Assembly: GCA_013397865.1 (NCBI GenBank)
Contig: VZTI01000542.1
Location: 124,001 to 188,000, forward strand
Direction: 5' to 3'
Length of the DNA stretch: 64,000 nt
Source of the DNA: Struthidea cinerea
Taxonomy: Eukaryota; Chordata; Aves; Passeriformes; Corcoracidae
In this document: piece by piece, positions 38,975 through 52,499 of the stretch
Numbering within the stretch: the stretch's first letter is position 1
Layout: each line of letters starts with the position of its first letter
Position numbers and translations under genes: made by a program
Notes under the pieces: generated by a model
Database searches by the model: none
What the model was told of the DNA's origin: nothing
What the model saw: only the letters and a program-made list of their open reading frames with translations

Positions 38975-39789
38975 GCTTCCAGGAAGGGATTCCCAATGCC
39001 CTTCTCCTCTCCAATCCTTTCCCAGTAGAAAGAGTATAGCAGGATGCAGCTTTCTCCTGGGCGGCCTCAGTACAACAGCCCAAATGCTTTCAGCAACTGA
39101 TATGCTCTCTTATCAGCTGGAGCTGCTCTTTGTCTGCACGGGTGGGGATGTGTGTGGAGGAGTAAGATTCTTATTGATCCTAGGTGGAAAGGCAGCTCCT
39201 TACCCTTACCTTTTTATATATCTGCAACATATTTCTGGTTTGCCAGCAACAGGAAGAAGCAGTCACCCGTTCCTTCTGGGTGGGAGTGCCGTTTGTTTGT
39301 TGACAGGCTACTGGACTGTTTGGAAAGGAGGTGATACTGCTGACATTGGCTTCACCTCTGCAGGGCTCAGCTGGCACTTACGTGATATGTTATGGCTTCC
39401 TGTAGAGCCTAAAAAAACCCCACCTAAAATTAAAAAAATTAACAGAGAGAGCACTTTTTTTTGCTGTCTACAGCATATGAATAATGGCAGCAATGGGGAA
39501 ATTCTGCACTAGAGCAACAGACTGCACAATGGCTTTTTTTTGAAAGCTATATGGATTAACTTGAAAATGCTTTCCAATATTCATCTTACTTATGTATTAA
39601 ATGGTTCCTTGGCTCAACCCATCTTGTCATGTTTGCTCCCAAGGTATGGAAGTAACAGGCTATTAAGCTCAAGGACTTTTCAGGCTCAAGGTTTATCCCT
39701 GGACAATGCCTTCAGGAAAGCTGGGAGAAGGCGGAACTTTCTCTGCTTTCAGAGGATGGATGTGCTAACATGCAGGAAAAAGAAGAGTC

Positions 39790-40059
39790 TTATACTGTTT
39801 TGTAGTTACTCATGTAAAGAAGACAGCTTTTGAGATGTACTTGCCCTGTTAAAACCCAGGAGAGAGAGTTCAGGTGGTAAACTGTGACCTCTCTATAATC
39901 ATCCACAGTGTACATTTCCCTGAGGTCCATGAGTTCCTGCAGTAGGTTGTGCACATATTTAAAAACTGAGTTTCTGATTTTTTTCTTTCTTGTAAGTATG
40001 AGATATATGATACATGTGACAAGCCAGCTCATTAGCATGACAGCAAGGTGCCCCAGCAT
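39790..40059 (-). CDS. Weak candidate small single-pass membrane protein ORF
   Basis: From the ATG at 40059, the minus strand encodes 89 residues. They start MLGHLAVMLMSWLVTCIIYL, a hydrophobic segment of about 22 residues long enough to span a membrane. It is followed at once by RKKK, which fits a positive-inside topology, and by a soluble, mixed-charge tail (LLQELMDLREMYTVDDYREV). The context of the ATG is poor (T at -3). No family was recognised. It lies on the same strand as, and about 0.8 kb upstream of, the ORF at 38681-38974, and could in principle be an earlier exon of the same transcript. A chance hydrophobic frame is the main alternative. Confidence 0.2.
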   Translation of the reverse strand: MLGHLAVMLMSWLVTCIIYLILTRKKKIRNSVFKYVHNLLQELMDLREMYTVDDYREVTVYHLNSLSWVLTGQVHLKSCLLYMSNYKTV

Positions 40060-43000
40060 GTATGACACTACATTTTAAGACATGGGTGACAGTAAGGCGC
40101 TAGCAAATAGATAACAAAGCTAATAATGTTCTGCTTCCCTTTATTTTGGACAGTGAAGACTTCAGAGCTAGTTAGGAATTTTTCTTTTTATTTTTTTTCT
40201 TCTTCTTTCTGGTTTCTGTGGTATGAAGCATGTATCCCTTGGAATTCATCTTCAGAAACATGTCAGCTTGAGGTTTCTTCTATTTCCAGCAAACAAGAAG
40301 ATAATTGAAACCCTTCCTTAGTTACAGCTATGTTTCCTGCTGGAGAGACTGACAGATGCAGCAAAACAGAGAGAACACTGAAATGCAAAAGAACATTTGC
40401 TGTGTTATTCCCTTCATATTTTAACATATACAGCAATTCCCTGGACCAGCCTACAGGTCCTAAAAGGCAAACAGCAAGATATACCTGAAAAACAGACAGG
40501 AGCAGAAACTTCTCTATTTTTCTGCAGCCTGTGAAAGTGCCAAACCCATCAGTCTACAGCACAGCACACCAGCCTGGCTGCTGAGGAGCAAGGAGGCATA
40601 CAGATCCAGTGGCCATTCACCAGCTGGTTTCTCTGCTGACAGTCATTACAGACACATGCCAGCAGGTTTGTAGCAGCAGGTTTGTTTGTGCCAGGAACAC
40701 CTGCCTGGGATGAGTGGTGTGTTTATCCCCACTGTGGGGATTGCCTGGCTTTCCAGCTGCTTCTCTAAGAACCTGGAGTCTTCTCCTCTTAATCCCTTTA
40801 TGGTGGGGCCTTCATTTCTCCATGTATCTGAACTGAAGCTTACCCCACAGACCAGGTGAAGATAATGTAAAGCCCACCTGTGAGACACGGCAACTACAGA
40901 AATCTGATATGATTATAGGGTATAATAGGTTTTTTTCTGATGTGATGGGAGACTCAGACTGTGCTGGTAGTAACTAGCTGGGCTGGATTTTTTTTATTCA
41001 TTGCAAATGGAAATGTTTCTATTTCTAAGAAACAAAAAAAAATTCCACTAAAAAAACAAATTATTGGAAAGTGTTTTCCAGACTCCAGACAGACTCTTTT
41101 ACCAAAGGAAAAAGACAGCTGCTGTGTAGGGAATACAGAACTGTCAAATCTGTATCCATGTTATGCTCATTGCACACTCCTCTGAAGAGGAATCTGTTGG
41201 CAAGCAGCAGCACGAATTTGCTGCCCCTTGGGGTGTCCAGCAGAGAGCAGGGCAGCCAGAACAGCAGTGCGGTGCTGAACAGGAGTGGGACTCTGTGGGA
41301 GCTGGCATGGTATGGCTGAACTCAGTGAGGACCTTCCACAGCCTGTCCTTGGATGTAGGATGCATCTCTTACATGATTGAACAAGTATATTTTTATAAGG
41401 GTTGGATATCTAAACTTTAAACCTATGCAAATTATGAAAATTCTACCTTTGAGTTCTCTATCAAGATCATGCACAGGCTATCCTAAATACAGGTAAGATT
41501 TCTCTATGATTACAACATAAAAAATACTGATTACTGTATTTTATGTGATGATAAAACTGCACCTTTTTTCCCCCATTTTCATATTGAAAAAGAAAGATCA
41601 TCTGAGCATCAGATTGTTCCTGTCTTACACTGGAATTATATTCAAATATGCATGCACAAGTAAAGCATCATTATTCAATTCTTTGAGCTGTATTGAGCTC
41701 TTTGCAAAACAATTCAAGATTTTGTAATGCTTCTTTTAAGTTTATCCCGAAGAATCTTTCAGGATATAAAAACAAGGAAAAAGAATATTGCCAAATTACT
41801 TGGATATTTTTACAGTAATAAATACTGTACTCTGCTATGAGCTAGGAAGACAAGAGATGTAGCTTTCACAGTCTCAGACTAAACACTGAATCTGGCTTTT
41901 TGGCTTCTGTTTAAAAACAGTAATTGATTGGAAGAGAAAGGTGGAAAGAAAAGATTTCATAATTCAACAGACCAGTGCAAAAACAGCTACTGCCTTTTGA
42001 TTATGAATATAGCACTTGCATTTTCTAAATGTATGTTCTTTTTTGCCTAAGTTGTGATACTAAATGCATAGCCTAATGTGTTGGGATGTGAGTGGATAAT
42101 ACACTAGGAGCAAAATTGAAAATATAAAAAGTAAAAGAGGGAGACAGGCCTGTACATAATTTTTATCCTCAAAAATTAATTACAAATTCTTCTCTTTTTC
42201 TTTTTTCATAAAATAGAAGGGGGAAGAGAATGGCAAATTTTCTTTATACTTTCTTCCAAAAATAAGAAAATAGTTGGAGCTTTTTCTGATTGTAATGAAG
42301 CAACTTATTGGATGGTGGAAGTAGAGAAGGGAAGCATCAGCTCTTTTTAAGAAACTTTTTGCTCTCTGTTCAGACAGGGTCTGAACACTTATGAAGCCAC
42401 TTCCTGACAGGACACATTTAGCCTGGAAAAACTCTGTGGGAGTGGCTAACATGACAGTTATACCTGTCCACAGCAGAAGCAAGACAGAGTGTTTCACATG
42501 ATGTGCAAGTGCAGAAACACCATTTCTGTGTTTTAGAATTGCAGGCAAATAATCAGACCTCATTAGAGTGAGCTGAGAGATGAAATAGTCCCTGGCACCA
42601 GTTAATGCAATCTCAGGACTAGGATTTTACTTCTCATAATTGGTCTTTGTAGTCCAGTTTTTAGTCCTGTAGTATCACACATTTGGTACATATGAAGCAG
42701 AACTGCTCTCTTGGGGATGTCTACCTTTAACAAAGATGGTTAAGTTGTGCAAGGTGTGCATCAAGCAACATCAAGCTGAGCCTCTCAGTTACCAAGCTTT
42801 TTTGGTGGATTCTGCAATCCATGAGTTTGATAGTGTCATAACGCCTTCATATTTGCACACTGGCTAGCTAGACATTCTTGATGAAACAGCTCAAAGTGAC
42901 AAGCTGTCATCGTAGTGACTTCAATACATACTGTTTCCAGTCCGTCCTTTGAAGTACATCCTTTTTATTGACGTGGTAGTCCCTAGGTCACACTTTCAAA

Positions 43001-46000
43001 CATGCATCAGGAAGATAATACATCATCCTACATGTACACTTCAGAAAGCAGCAATGTTCCCATGGAGTGCAACTGCAGAGTCCTGGGCTCCCACCAGCAC
43101 AATAGCCTGGGGTGTAATATTAGAGCTTAATTTGCTTTACATATGGAAGACTTTATAAATGTACCATACATATTTCCATGCTGTGGTTAGATTTTATGGA
43201 AAGACTGCAGAACTAGATGATAAAAAATATAATGCGGTTCCTGAGAAATTCACTATAAGCTGAATGTTGGAAAAAAGCCTTTGCATAAACAAGAGCACCA
43301 ATAATGCTCACAGAGTGACTGTAGAGGCATGGAAATCATACAGAAGCAAGAGAAAAAGCCACCTATGTTAAGTCCCAGGAGGAGAAACACTGCATTTTAT
43401 GAGGAAAAACAGGAGTCATTTCAGCATGCTGTGCTTTAGGCAGCACAGTAATAGATCACTGGCATTTAGATGGCACTGTAAGAAGTTGTTTCCATCATCA
43501 GAGTACTGGTTCACCTCCACTGCACCTCTTTGCCCTCTTCCCTGCCACCTTCAAGTCCAGTAATGAAATCTCATAAAATAGAGCAGACACCGTCTCAGAC
43601 TACGGCGCACAAGACAGTCTCATGCTACCTGAGAACAGTCTATGGAATACATGCACAGAAACATGCTGCTCCCCCAGCCTCCCGCCACGTAGAGCTACTT
43701 AGAGGTCTTTAAATGTGTTAATGGTAGTAATTCCTAACTGTCCACTTGTTAGTACTTTAATTTCTCCACTAAATTACTTCACAGGCTACACATATGTTAT
43801 TGGAATTTACACCTTGGTGGAAAGCACGCCTAGGGAGGCCAAGAGAAGCCATTTATTTATGCTTGTTTTCCACTGCAATCAGCCTGCTCTTTCCTCATTT
43901 TGTCTCAAACTTGTCCTCTTCACCTACCTTCATTTTCTGCTTCTCTCATCTGTTTACACCAGGAAGGAGAAAGGAAACCATGAGATTATTAGATTTAAGT
44001 TGCCCCACCCCATTCAATGTTCCAAGTGGCTGAAGGAAAAACCTTTCTCTGGGACTCAGCTGTATTTATTTTTCACTACCTGCGGCAGCAGTAACACAGA
44101 CTCTCTCAGATTTATTTTCCACCTCCCTGGCTGCCCTGAAAAGCTGTGTCCCTGTCAGTCACAGCCAGATTGATGCCTGGCTTCTTTGGTAGGATGTCAA
44201 CATGGTTACAGGTGGTGGGGGAAGCCAGAAGATCACTGAGCCTCCAAAGGTCATGAGTGAAGCCCCAGGTAGCAGCTTGGAGAGGCACTGAATCATATGA
44301 GATCCTACTCCTCTTCCACAGCTACTGCCCTTCCCCTTATTGCTTCTCACAGATGGGTGATCTAGGACCTCTACACTGCCCCCACACATAAAAAACAAGC
44401 TCTACATCTGATGTTTGCCTCCCTCATGTCTCTGTGGGGCAATTATTCATGGTTTTCTGAAATGTTTTTAGGTGGATAAATGTTTTATTCCATATATTTT
44501 ATTCCATTATTGTGAAAAGCAAAACAGGTTTATTGCTATTAAATGTTTAGTCTTGTTTTCCAGGAGACCTCACTCTCTTTACATGCTTCTAATTAATCTT
44601 AGAGATGCTAACAGGAACATCCCTGGCCTGCAACAACATCCATTACTCAGCAGACCAGCTGCCTCTTTTCACATGGAGTATGTGGCTCTCACTGCCATTT
44701 TCAGTGTCATTGCTGCCAGACTTTGGGCTTGCAAACATCACTCTGATTTTCCCTGTCTCCATAATTTCTTTGTTACTTTTAAGTATTATTGCAAATTGTT
44801 CCCCTCATACAGAGCACCATGAATTGGTCTTGGTAATGTTGGATTGGACTTTTCAGCAAATGTGAATTATAAACCCTCCTGTACATAAGAAGTCAGCTGT
44901 AGTTCTAGTCCGGTTTTCCACACAGACATCTCTTAAAATGTAGTTTTAAGCTAATGTGGTATTTGTTTCATATGGTTTTGGGATGAGAGTTTTCATCTGA
45001 TACCTTCATGCTCTGTACTATATAGTAATCCACTTGGGCTACATTTGCTTTAGGGAGTCAAACCACCCATTTTTCACTCTTGTCCTTCTGACTGAGTGAT
45101 TTGCCAGATGCGACAAGGAGAACCCAGAAAGAAAATTAGATGATCCATTTCTGGTTTAATCTCTCTTTCTGTTATTCTGCAGTATTTCAAACATGGCAAA
45201 AAACAGACAAAAAGCCACTCCACTTCTATTTGCAAAGCTTTTATGTCATCCCTAACACTGTCCACAGCAGCGTTACCTCTCTGACAGACAGAGCTACCTT
45301 CCACCCAGGAAATAAAACTATCAGCCTCAAGAGGAACAGGCGTGCAAAATACAATCGATGGGTTTGGAAACCCCACGCGTAAGGAAGGAGAGCAGCAGCA
45401 AAACATGACGATGACAAGGAAAATAGCAAAGCCAAATTTGAGCAGCTAGTGAGGGTTTTCAAGGCCCTGATCCAACACAAGTCTGCAGCTGTGCCATGAA
45501 GAGGCAGTGCCTCCCTTGTGCTTACCTGACACCAGAACTAGAGCCCAAATGGCCTCACAATGGGACAAGTCAGGGAAGCCTTTGAGCTGGAAGACAGTGT
45601 TCATGGATGAATTTGCTTCAGAAAGAACTGTTCCTTGATGTTCCCTCATGCTGGAGCATCACATGTGGTGCCAACAAAAAGAGATGAAGTGGGAACAAGG
45701 ATTGTGCACCCTCCTCTTGATAGCTGTGGGGATTTATCCTGATGTAAATGACGGCACAAACCAGTAATTGGCCTGAATTTTTTGAAATTACTTGTCTTCT
45801 TTGTAAAATTTGATACCAGACGGAGAGAAAACAGGCAGATAAACATACACATAATTCTGGATAGCCACACATAGCATTGTATTAAGGTTATAGACCTCGA
45901 AAATCCAGATATCTTAATTTTATAATACTCCATCCTTAACTCATCCTAATCCTGAAACATAGGTACCAACCTTCAGCTCAAAATTCCTTTCTCGTCCACT

Positions 46001-48299
46001 CGTGCAACTACTGTAATCTTTGTAGACTCAGTTTTCCATACTGAATTTACATAATATGAAACTTTTTTGTTCTCTTGCTTTTTTTAGGCTTAGTGTCAGT
46101 AAATAAATTTCAACTAACGGTGAAGACATAACTTAAGACCTCAAAATATTACTTTCATATTCTTCTCATACATATGATTCTGAAGTCGATAGCAAACCTC
46201 AGCCTTACTTGTGGGACCTACTTCTACTGGTCCACAACCACTCTTGCAGGAGGACTGGATAGCTACAGGGACACCCCAGTGAGTAGCAGCAGCCAGGCAG
46301 GGGAGCCAGAAGCAGTGTCAGTGTCATTCTCCTCAGACAAACTAGCACACCAAGCAAGAGGACTGGGAGAAACATGAGCAGAGCTGCATCCCAGCCTGTG
46401 CAGCTTCTCATGCAAGACTCTGAGGGCAGGAACCCTGACATCCTAGCTCACCTTTCGCTTGCATCCTACCAGTTTAAGACATCCAGATTGCTTAACTTGG
46501 CCACCCAATTCTCAATATTTTGACACTCTTTATATCATCCATAAATTTTACTCACACTGCTTTTATATTTATTTTTTCAGTAATTTAAAAAACATTATTT
46601 CATAGTCTTGACCTGTAACTCATCTCTGCAAAATCCTATTTGAAGTACTTCTATTCAACGATAAATCTTCCATGACACCACTTCGACATATAGCAGCTAC
46701 AAAGTGTCTAAATCCATTTCATTTACACTTAATCAATATCAGATAGTACAGACTTCTAATCACAATAACATGCAGTTCAGGGCTTTACGAAAGGCAGTTT
46801 TTATGGTATGCAAACAATTGTTTTAATGAAGCAAACTTATCAGAGGAATGAAACCAGATACACAAGCCATAAAGGCTGGTTGACTCATATTCTCATCCTT
46901 TGAACTGTAAATAATTAAATCCTGTATCAGCATTCTGATGCTCATCCTGCTGTCTAGGACTGATGTCAGCCTGGTTTGTCTAATAGCTTCAGTTATTCTG
47001 CCTGCCCTTTTCAGCTTCTTGTATCACCTTAGCAAACACCCTCCTGCCTGGAGCCCCTTTGCCATCAGATGGATAACTCAGGGGTTTTATTTAAATCATA
47101 TGATATTAATAGATTCATCCAGTTATAAAGAAAAGCATAGGCTTTTCCATATTCTTCACAAAGTCTTTTCCTGAATAGCTGTTTTTTTATTTGAAGTAGC
47201 ATAATGGAAGGCAGAAGTGGCTATGGCTCTAGCACATACAAAAATTCTAATGCAGCATGACTATTCAAAACCCTAGACACATAAATATTTTATTCAAGAT
47301 ACAGTATTGTAAGTATTAATACCTGGTTTTGCAAACAGCCTCATTCTACTTCAAAATGGATGGAATATAAATACTGTAAAGTATATGATGTACAGTGACA
47401 ACAAAACAAAATGCTTTTTCTAAGTTAATTTTTGCCATAACCACAAAAGTACAATTATGCAGAGTCTAAATTCCAGCTTGACGTACTAGAGGGCACAAGC
47501 AAAAGAAAAGAAGCTCTTAGAATGACAGACAGAAAGTTAATTCCTCCCGTCTGTAGGTGTGCATCTCCACAGCAGTGTCAGAAAAAAATTCACGATGTTA
47601 GCACCTCATTTTCAGCTGCCATTTAAAAACACCAAGTCCATTTAGTCTACCTGACCTCCAGTTATGTCAGATGCATCCAGCTTTCTTTGGAAAGATCTTC
47701 TGTTCATTTTTCTTTAAGGGCACTAGAAGCCTAAGAAGAAAAAGTTCAAAACATCTGATAAATATTTCTGTCATTTGATTGTCACTGAAGAGAGATGCAA
47801 TGGTTAAAATTTAGCCACATCATATTTTTGTATCAGCCACAGCATCTTGAATTAACTGCAACCTATTCAAAATCTGGTATTTTCAATTAACTGGAGCTTA
47901 TTCACATCTGGCAAGCTAGCAAACAGAGCGGGAGAGTGTTACAGCGCCTTAGCGGAAGCCTGCCATGAATACACATTTGGACAGCCTGGGAGAGCATCAG
48001 TGTCATTCTGGGAATGTTCCTGGCATGGTGAAAGAAAAACATCAAAGACATTACTGATTTAAAACTGCCTCCAAGAGTGCAATCTGTACTGACAGGAAAT
48101 GGAAAAATTGACCTCAAAGGGACTGTGAAGAAACAGCTAGTCCAGCATGATAGTGAGCTCCACACACAAAGATTATGTTTTGTCAAAAAGACTCACAAAA
48201 GCAAAATAATGTGCTTTTTTTGGGATGAAACTCAGAAATAAGTCTTCAGGGCAGCTCAGAAACTGCAGGAACCAAATCAAGTTTAGAAGGGACAGCTCA
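40060..48299. other. Non-coding stretch
   Basis: About 8 kb with no recognisable exon. It holds copy 2 of the unnamed repeat at 40810-40890 and a small repeat of AGCAGGTTTGT (40660-40685). The ORFs at 42180-42563, 43715-44173, 44472-44822 and 45074-45406 lack domain-like patterns and overlap antisense frames. Confidence 0.55.
40810..40890. repeat. Copy 2 of an unnamed dispersed repeat
   Basis: Positions 40866-40886 are identical over 21 bases to 20235-20255. To the left, ATCTGAACTGAAGCTT corresponds to ATCTGAGGCTGAACCTT in the other copy, with about 13 extra bases between this block and the core. To the right the two diverge at once. This suggests two ends or fragments of an old element; family unknown. 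Confidence 0.5.
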
Positions 48300-48640
48300 G
48301 AAAGGGAGCCTTGTCATCTGCATGGTACATCTAATATTTTTAAAAGGCTACTGTAACCTAGATACCAGCACTGAAAAAACAACAAAAGACTAATAAGGTC
48401 TGAAGATGGAACCCTGAAGAGCTATGAGAAGAAAAAAGTTGAGCAGAATGACTATCGGTGAGCTCTGCCCGAGACTACTCCAAACATGCCAAAATAATAC
48501 TCATGGTAACCCAGCAGTGCCTTTTTGAAGTTGACATTGCCTCGGTGTGATTGATGGAATCAAAAGCTTCCAATAAACACAGGCGAAGAATAAGGACACA
48601 AGTTTGATCCCAGGGTAGGCTGAGGACTATTATAGTCCAT
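48300..48640 (-). pseudogene. Decayed LINE reverse transcriptase (CR1/L2-like), minus strand
   Basis: Three reverse-transcriptase signatures occur in the right order and at plausible spacing on the minus strand. (1) EAFDSINH at about 48570-48547 matches the AFD-x-V-x-H motif that follows the first catalytic Asp region; the usual L-D-F-S-K lead is decayed to L-C-L-L-E. (2) LQGSIFRP at about 48419-48396 matches PQGSVLGP. (3) YHADDK at about 48327-48310 matches the FADD box that holds the catalytic Asp pair. The gaps are about 50 and 32 codons, against about 55 and 28 in CR1 ORF2. Motif 2 is in a different frame from motifs 1 and 3, and a stop follows motif 2, so the copy is frameshifted and dead. 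FADD-type boxes point to the CR1/L2/L3 group. No endonuclease domain or 3' end was seen. Confidence 0.6.
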
Positions 48641-51557
48641 GGAATTTCTATGCATGGTTTCATGCCTCAGGCACAAATGCAAATTCTCAAGGAGTATATG
48701 GTATTAAGGTTTAATTGGAAGAATTAATTGACAGAGGGTTTTGCAGCAGGAAAATCTATTTATAGGATGTGTTTTTGTAAACCATGGAAACAGACCCTTA
48801 ATTTCCTTTAGGAGTTTTTAAGCTGAAGAACCTAGCTGCTAAAATGTGTTTTGGGGAAACTGTTTAAGTGTTCAGGGACAATATACAGAGTAAATTTCAT
48901 GTTACAGTCTGAATCCAATCACTACACAGAGCCCTGTAAGACCACTTCAGTACAATATATCATGCTGTTTGCTCTTTAGCATTTGAATATTGCTCCACAG
49001 AAATTAATTTCCTTTACAGAAGACCGGACATTGGTCACACTCCAACTTAAGTTGGCTGCACACTTCTGAGGTATTCCCCTTTGTCCTAGGCCAACCAGAG
49101 ATCCACTTGAAAAAGTTAAAGGAGACACTACACTAAATTACCTGTGCTTCAATGAACTCTTCCAACCCCCAGGGATTGTGAGAATGGTGCCAAAGAGCTG
49201 TAGTAAGGCTGAATTTTTGATCTACCACTCCTTGCTGATTCACATGATCTAGTCCTGCAGAAACTAAATAATATGTGTACATAGTCAATTCTTGTACTTC
49301 TGTTGTGTTTTGGAGGTATCAATATGGAAAGCAACAACCAAGAGTTTTGGAAAGAAAACTGATTTTCATGTATATTTCCTTGTGACATACATACTTATTT
49401 TTACAGCTCACCAAACAAACTGTAGGTTTGGGGCATTTTTGGCTATGTCTTGGATTTGTCTGCCAAATTTATAATCACTCTTAGGTTTCCCATGTGTCCA
49501 AAAGATCACTCCAAACAGCTGCAGTATTTGGCCCAGGGGGCCTGTAGTGGGGCGACCACATCAAGAAATTTGGAGGAAGAAAAAGAGCATATGCTACCAC
49601 ATGGCAGTGGTTGAGGAGTAAGTGTGCATTTGGGATACAGGCAGTCTGGAAAAGCCAAGGGGATCATTCTTAATTCCTGCTGAGAGTCAGTCTGTGCCAA
49701 TGATCAGGGCAAATGCAGTCACAGCCTGAATGGCGGAGGGGGAAGATGGGCTGTGTTAAGGGACGTAGGACACTGGACCACATCTTGCATGTAGTTCCAC
49801 TTGGAAAATCCAAGGCAGCCAAGGAAGGAACATGAATTAGAAACACTACATGCATGTGTGACTACTAAATGGCCTAGGTAGACAGCTTGCATGTTTAAAA
49901 AATAAACCTGGACAAAGCCAAATCTTCACACATGTGCTGAGCAACATTGGCAAATTTCTTCATTATTTAGATCTCTTGAGCAACTGGGTATGTAACAATG
50001 TGTCTAGTAATAAAAACGTAAGAGGACACAAGAGGTAATACTAAAAGACAAAATTCCCTAGTTTCCACCAGCAAATCTGCATCTATAATCACAATGTCTT
50101 TTTTTGATATCCTGAAGGAGGAAAAGGAAACCAGACATTACTGTGAGCAAATTGTACAATAGACATGCTTTTCAACAGCATTGCCCTTCCAGTTGCCAGG
50201 GCAGAGATGCTGTACTTTGCATTAAAAAACAACCCTTTTTCTCACAGTACAAATAATACAAAACTCTGGGCCACGGTGCAAGCAAAGCCAAGCATATTTT
50301 GATTGACTCACGTTAAGTCAGGTTTTTTCTAGTCAAACTTATTGGCAGTAAAGTCCAAGTTTGCAAATTGTTTCAGGCAATCTTCTCAAGATTAACTGCT
50401 GTGTTTTACCTGTTATTCACCTAAATCAAGTGTAGATCTCAATTCCCTGACCTTTTTAAAAAAGTTTGTACATGACTAATTTGGTTATGCAATGCCATTT
50501 TTTCCTCCCCGGTGGGGATTTTTTTTACAGTGTTGGGGCATTTAACATTGAATTACACAGAAAGTATTGCCTGAACATGATATTGTACTAGATCTTCAGA
50601 CAATTAAAACATTATGAAACCTTTATAGGCATCATTCCCACCAGAAAATATTTTCCATATTAAATGTTGCCATATTTTTACTCCAAAGTCCAATCAATGT
50701 GGTGTAAAAAAGTACATATAAATGTATTTTCCAAACAGTTGATAAAAAAGAATGGACAGGCGTGTTACACATATAAGACTCCAAAGAAAAGACACAAATC
50801 TTTAGATTTTGATTGTTATTCCCAACACTGTACTTAGAAAAACGTTCCACCACCACAAAATTGAGAGGAAATCGATTCAGCTGGGGAGAACTTCTGACAT
50901 TACAAGGGCCAAAAATACTAAAACAGGCAGAGACATGAACAGGTATAATTAATACATAAATGTTGGTATATTGCCATTTTTAGACCAGCATAATCAGTTT
51001 AAAAGAGTCTTAATCAGTGTAACTGAAGTGTTGATAAAGTGCAACAAAATATAAAATGAACTGCTACTCAGGCTATCCAAAAACGCATCTCCTCCATCTC
51101 ACTGGTCCCATACCCTGGACTTGCATTCCTGCATGCATCAACAGACTGGAATTAGGATTAAGAGATTCAGACCAAATTGAAAAATGGCAGGTCCTTTGAC
51201 TCTAGGTTGTGCTCCAACATGTACCCTCATACTTACAGAACTGCATGTCGAGTGTCTCCATTCACCTTTAAGCCTTTAAACCCGCCCTCATTCCACGGTC
51301 TAGTTGACAATCCTTTTTGCCTCTTCATAGGCAAGTTCCAGTGATACAGCCAAGAAACAGAGAAACCTACTGTGCTCTAGTTCAGCACATGATTTCTGTT
51401 TCTGTCTCCAAAGTAAATGTTTGAAGAGACTTGAAATATTCAAGTGTTAAATAGCACAAAGAATGGTAACAGCAGGACATCTAAAACACTGCTGCATCCA
51501 CATTTACTGAGAACCCTCAGGTCTTGATAATTGTTACTGGTCCTCAAAAAGTGTTCT
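48641..51557. other. Non-coding stretch
   Basis: No gene or repeat family recognised. The segment at about 49500-49800 is slightly GC-richer, with minus-strand frames that have no domain-like pattern. The rest is AT-rich. Confidence 0.55.
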
Positions 51558-51765
51558 TAGAACATTCTTCAGGATCTGTTCCAGTAAAACACTGAAACAA
51601 GTTGCCCATAGAGGTAATAGATGTCTGATCCTTGAAAGCATTCAACATTAGGTTGGATGGGACTCTGAGCAACACGGTCTAGTTGAAGATGTCCCTGCTT
51701 ATTGCTGGGGGGTTGGACTAGATGATCTTTAAAAGGTCCCTTCCAACTTTTCTATGATTCTATGA
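51558..51765 (+). mobile_element. CR1 LINE 3' end
   Basis: A clear avian CR1 tail. It reads ACACTGAAACAAGTTGCCC (about 51590-51608), then AGGTTGGATGGGACTCTGAGCAAC and GTCTAGTTGAAGATGTCCCTGC. Next come GGGGGGTTGGACTAGATGATCTTTAAAAGGTCCCTTCCAAC and two adjoining TTCTATGA octamers (51750-51757 and 51758-51765). The octamers are the diagnostic 3' terminus of CR1. The copy is 5'-truncated, as most CR1 copies are, and has several internal substitutions and small indels. It carries no coding capacity. Confidence 0.95.
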
Positions 51766-52467
51766 ACATACAAAGATGAATGTAGAAGTTAAATTTTTAA
51801 TAGAAGTAGCTGGTTTTGGTAAACATGTGAGTCAAGATACAGTTTTCTTTAGTTTAAATGGCTTTTTTTCCCCCATTACTTTGACATCAGAACTGTACTT
51901 TTCATTAAAACCCAACTTTAAAGATTTTCAGCATGTGGGGTAATGTGCATACATTTGATATAACTAATTGCTCTATATTTTTAAGCAGACACTCTAGGTA
52001 AACTTTTTGCTAAGTAAATCTGAAATACCAATAATATAAATAGCAACAGCAGAGGTGGATCATTTGATAGAAATATGAAATCTTTCTTAAGTAATGCTAG
52101 CAAATTTCAGTCATTGAGAGAAAAAAACCTTTAGTATATAATAGAACTTTTCTACTGTAACATAAACTTGAGAAAACAGGGAAAACTCATTAGTGATTTA
52201 AAAACAATATTACGGAATGGATCATTTCATTTGTCTGAAGAGGCACTCCATCTTCCCTGCTGCATTCAATTTTCACTATTGCACAAATGTAACACACTAA
52301 AAAAGTTATGAAGACTATATTTTACTTTCAGTATTGATTCTTTCAGGAAGGAGATGCATTTAATAGATTATGAAGAGGAATCTTATCATACCATTTTTTA
52401 GGCATAAGATGGAAATCACTTTTGTCCCATTTATGCACTAGTATATTATGAGTTCCTTTTTTAAAAT

Positions 52468-52499
52468 CATATATATGTATATATATACGCACATATATA
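52468..52499. repeat. AT/GTAT microsatellite
   Basis: Short degenerate run of ATATAT interrupted by GTATAT and ACGCACATATAT in non-coding DNA. Confidence 0.8.

Noticed and set aside
38931..39512. 193-codon plus-strand frame, the longest in the window
   Set aside because: No domain, no clear promoter or splice signals, low-complexity Lys/Pro segment near the end, and partial overlap with a more protein-like minus-strand frame. Length alone is not convincing in 64 kb.
43715..44173. 152-codon plus-strand frame
   Set aside because: Hydrophobic and Cys/Pro-rich stretches typical of chance translation of pyrimidine-rich DNA; overlapped by another frame on the same strand; no family.
49148..49180. 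CTCTTCCAACCCCC string resembling part of a CR1 tail
   Set aside because: None of the surrounding CR1 blocks (GGTTGGA-CTAGATGA or the terminal octamers) is present on either side.
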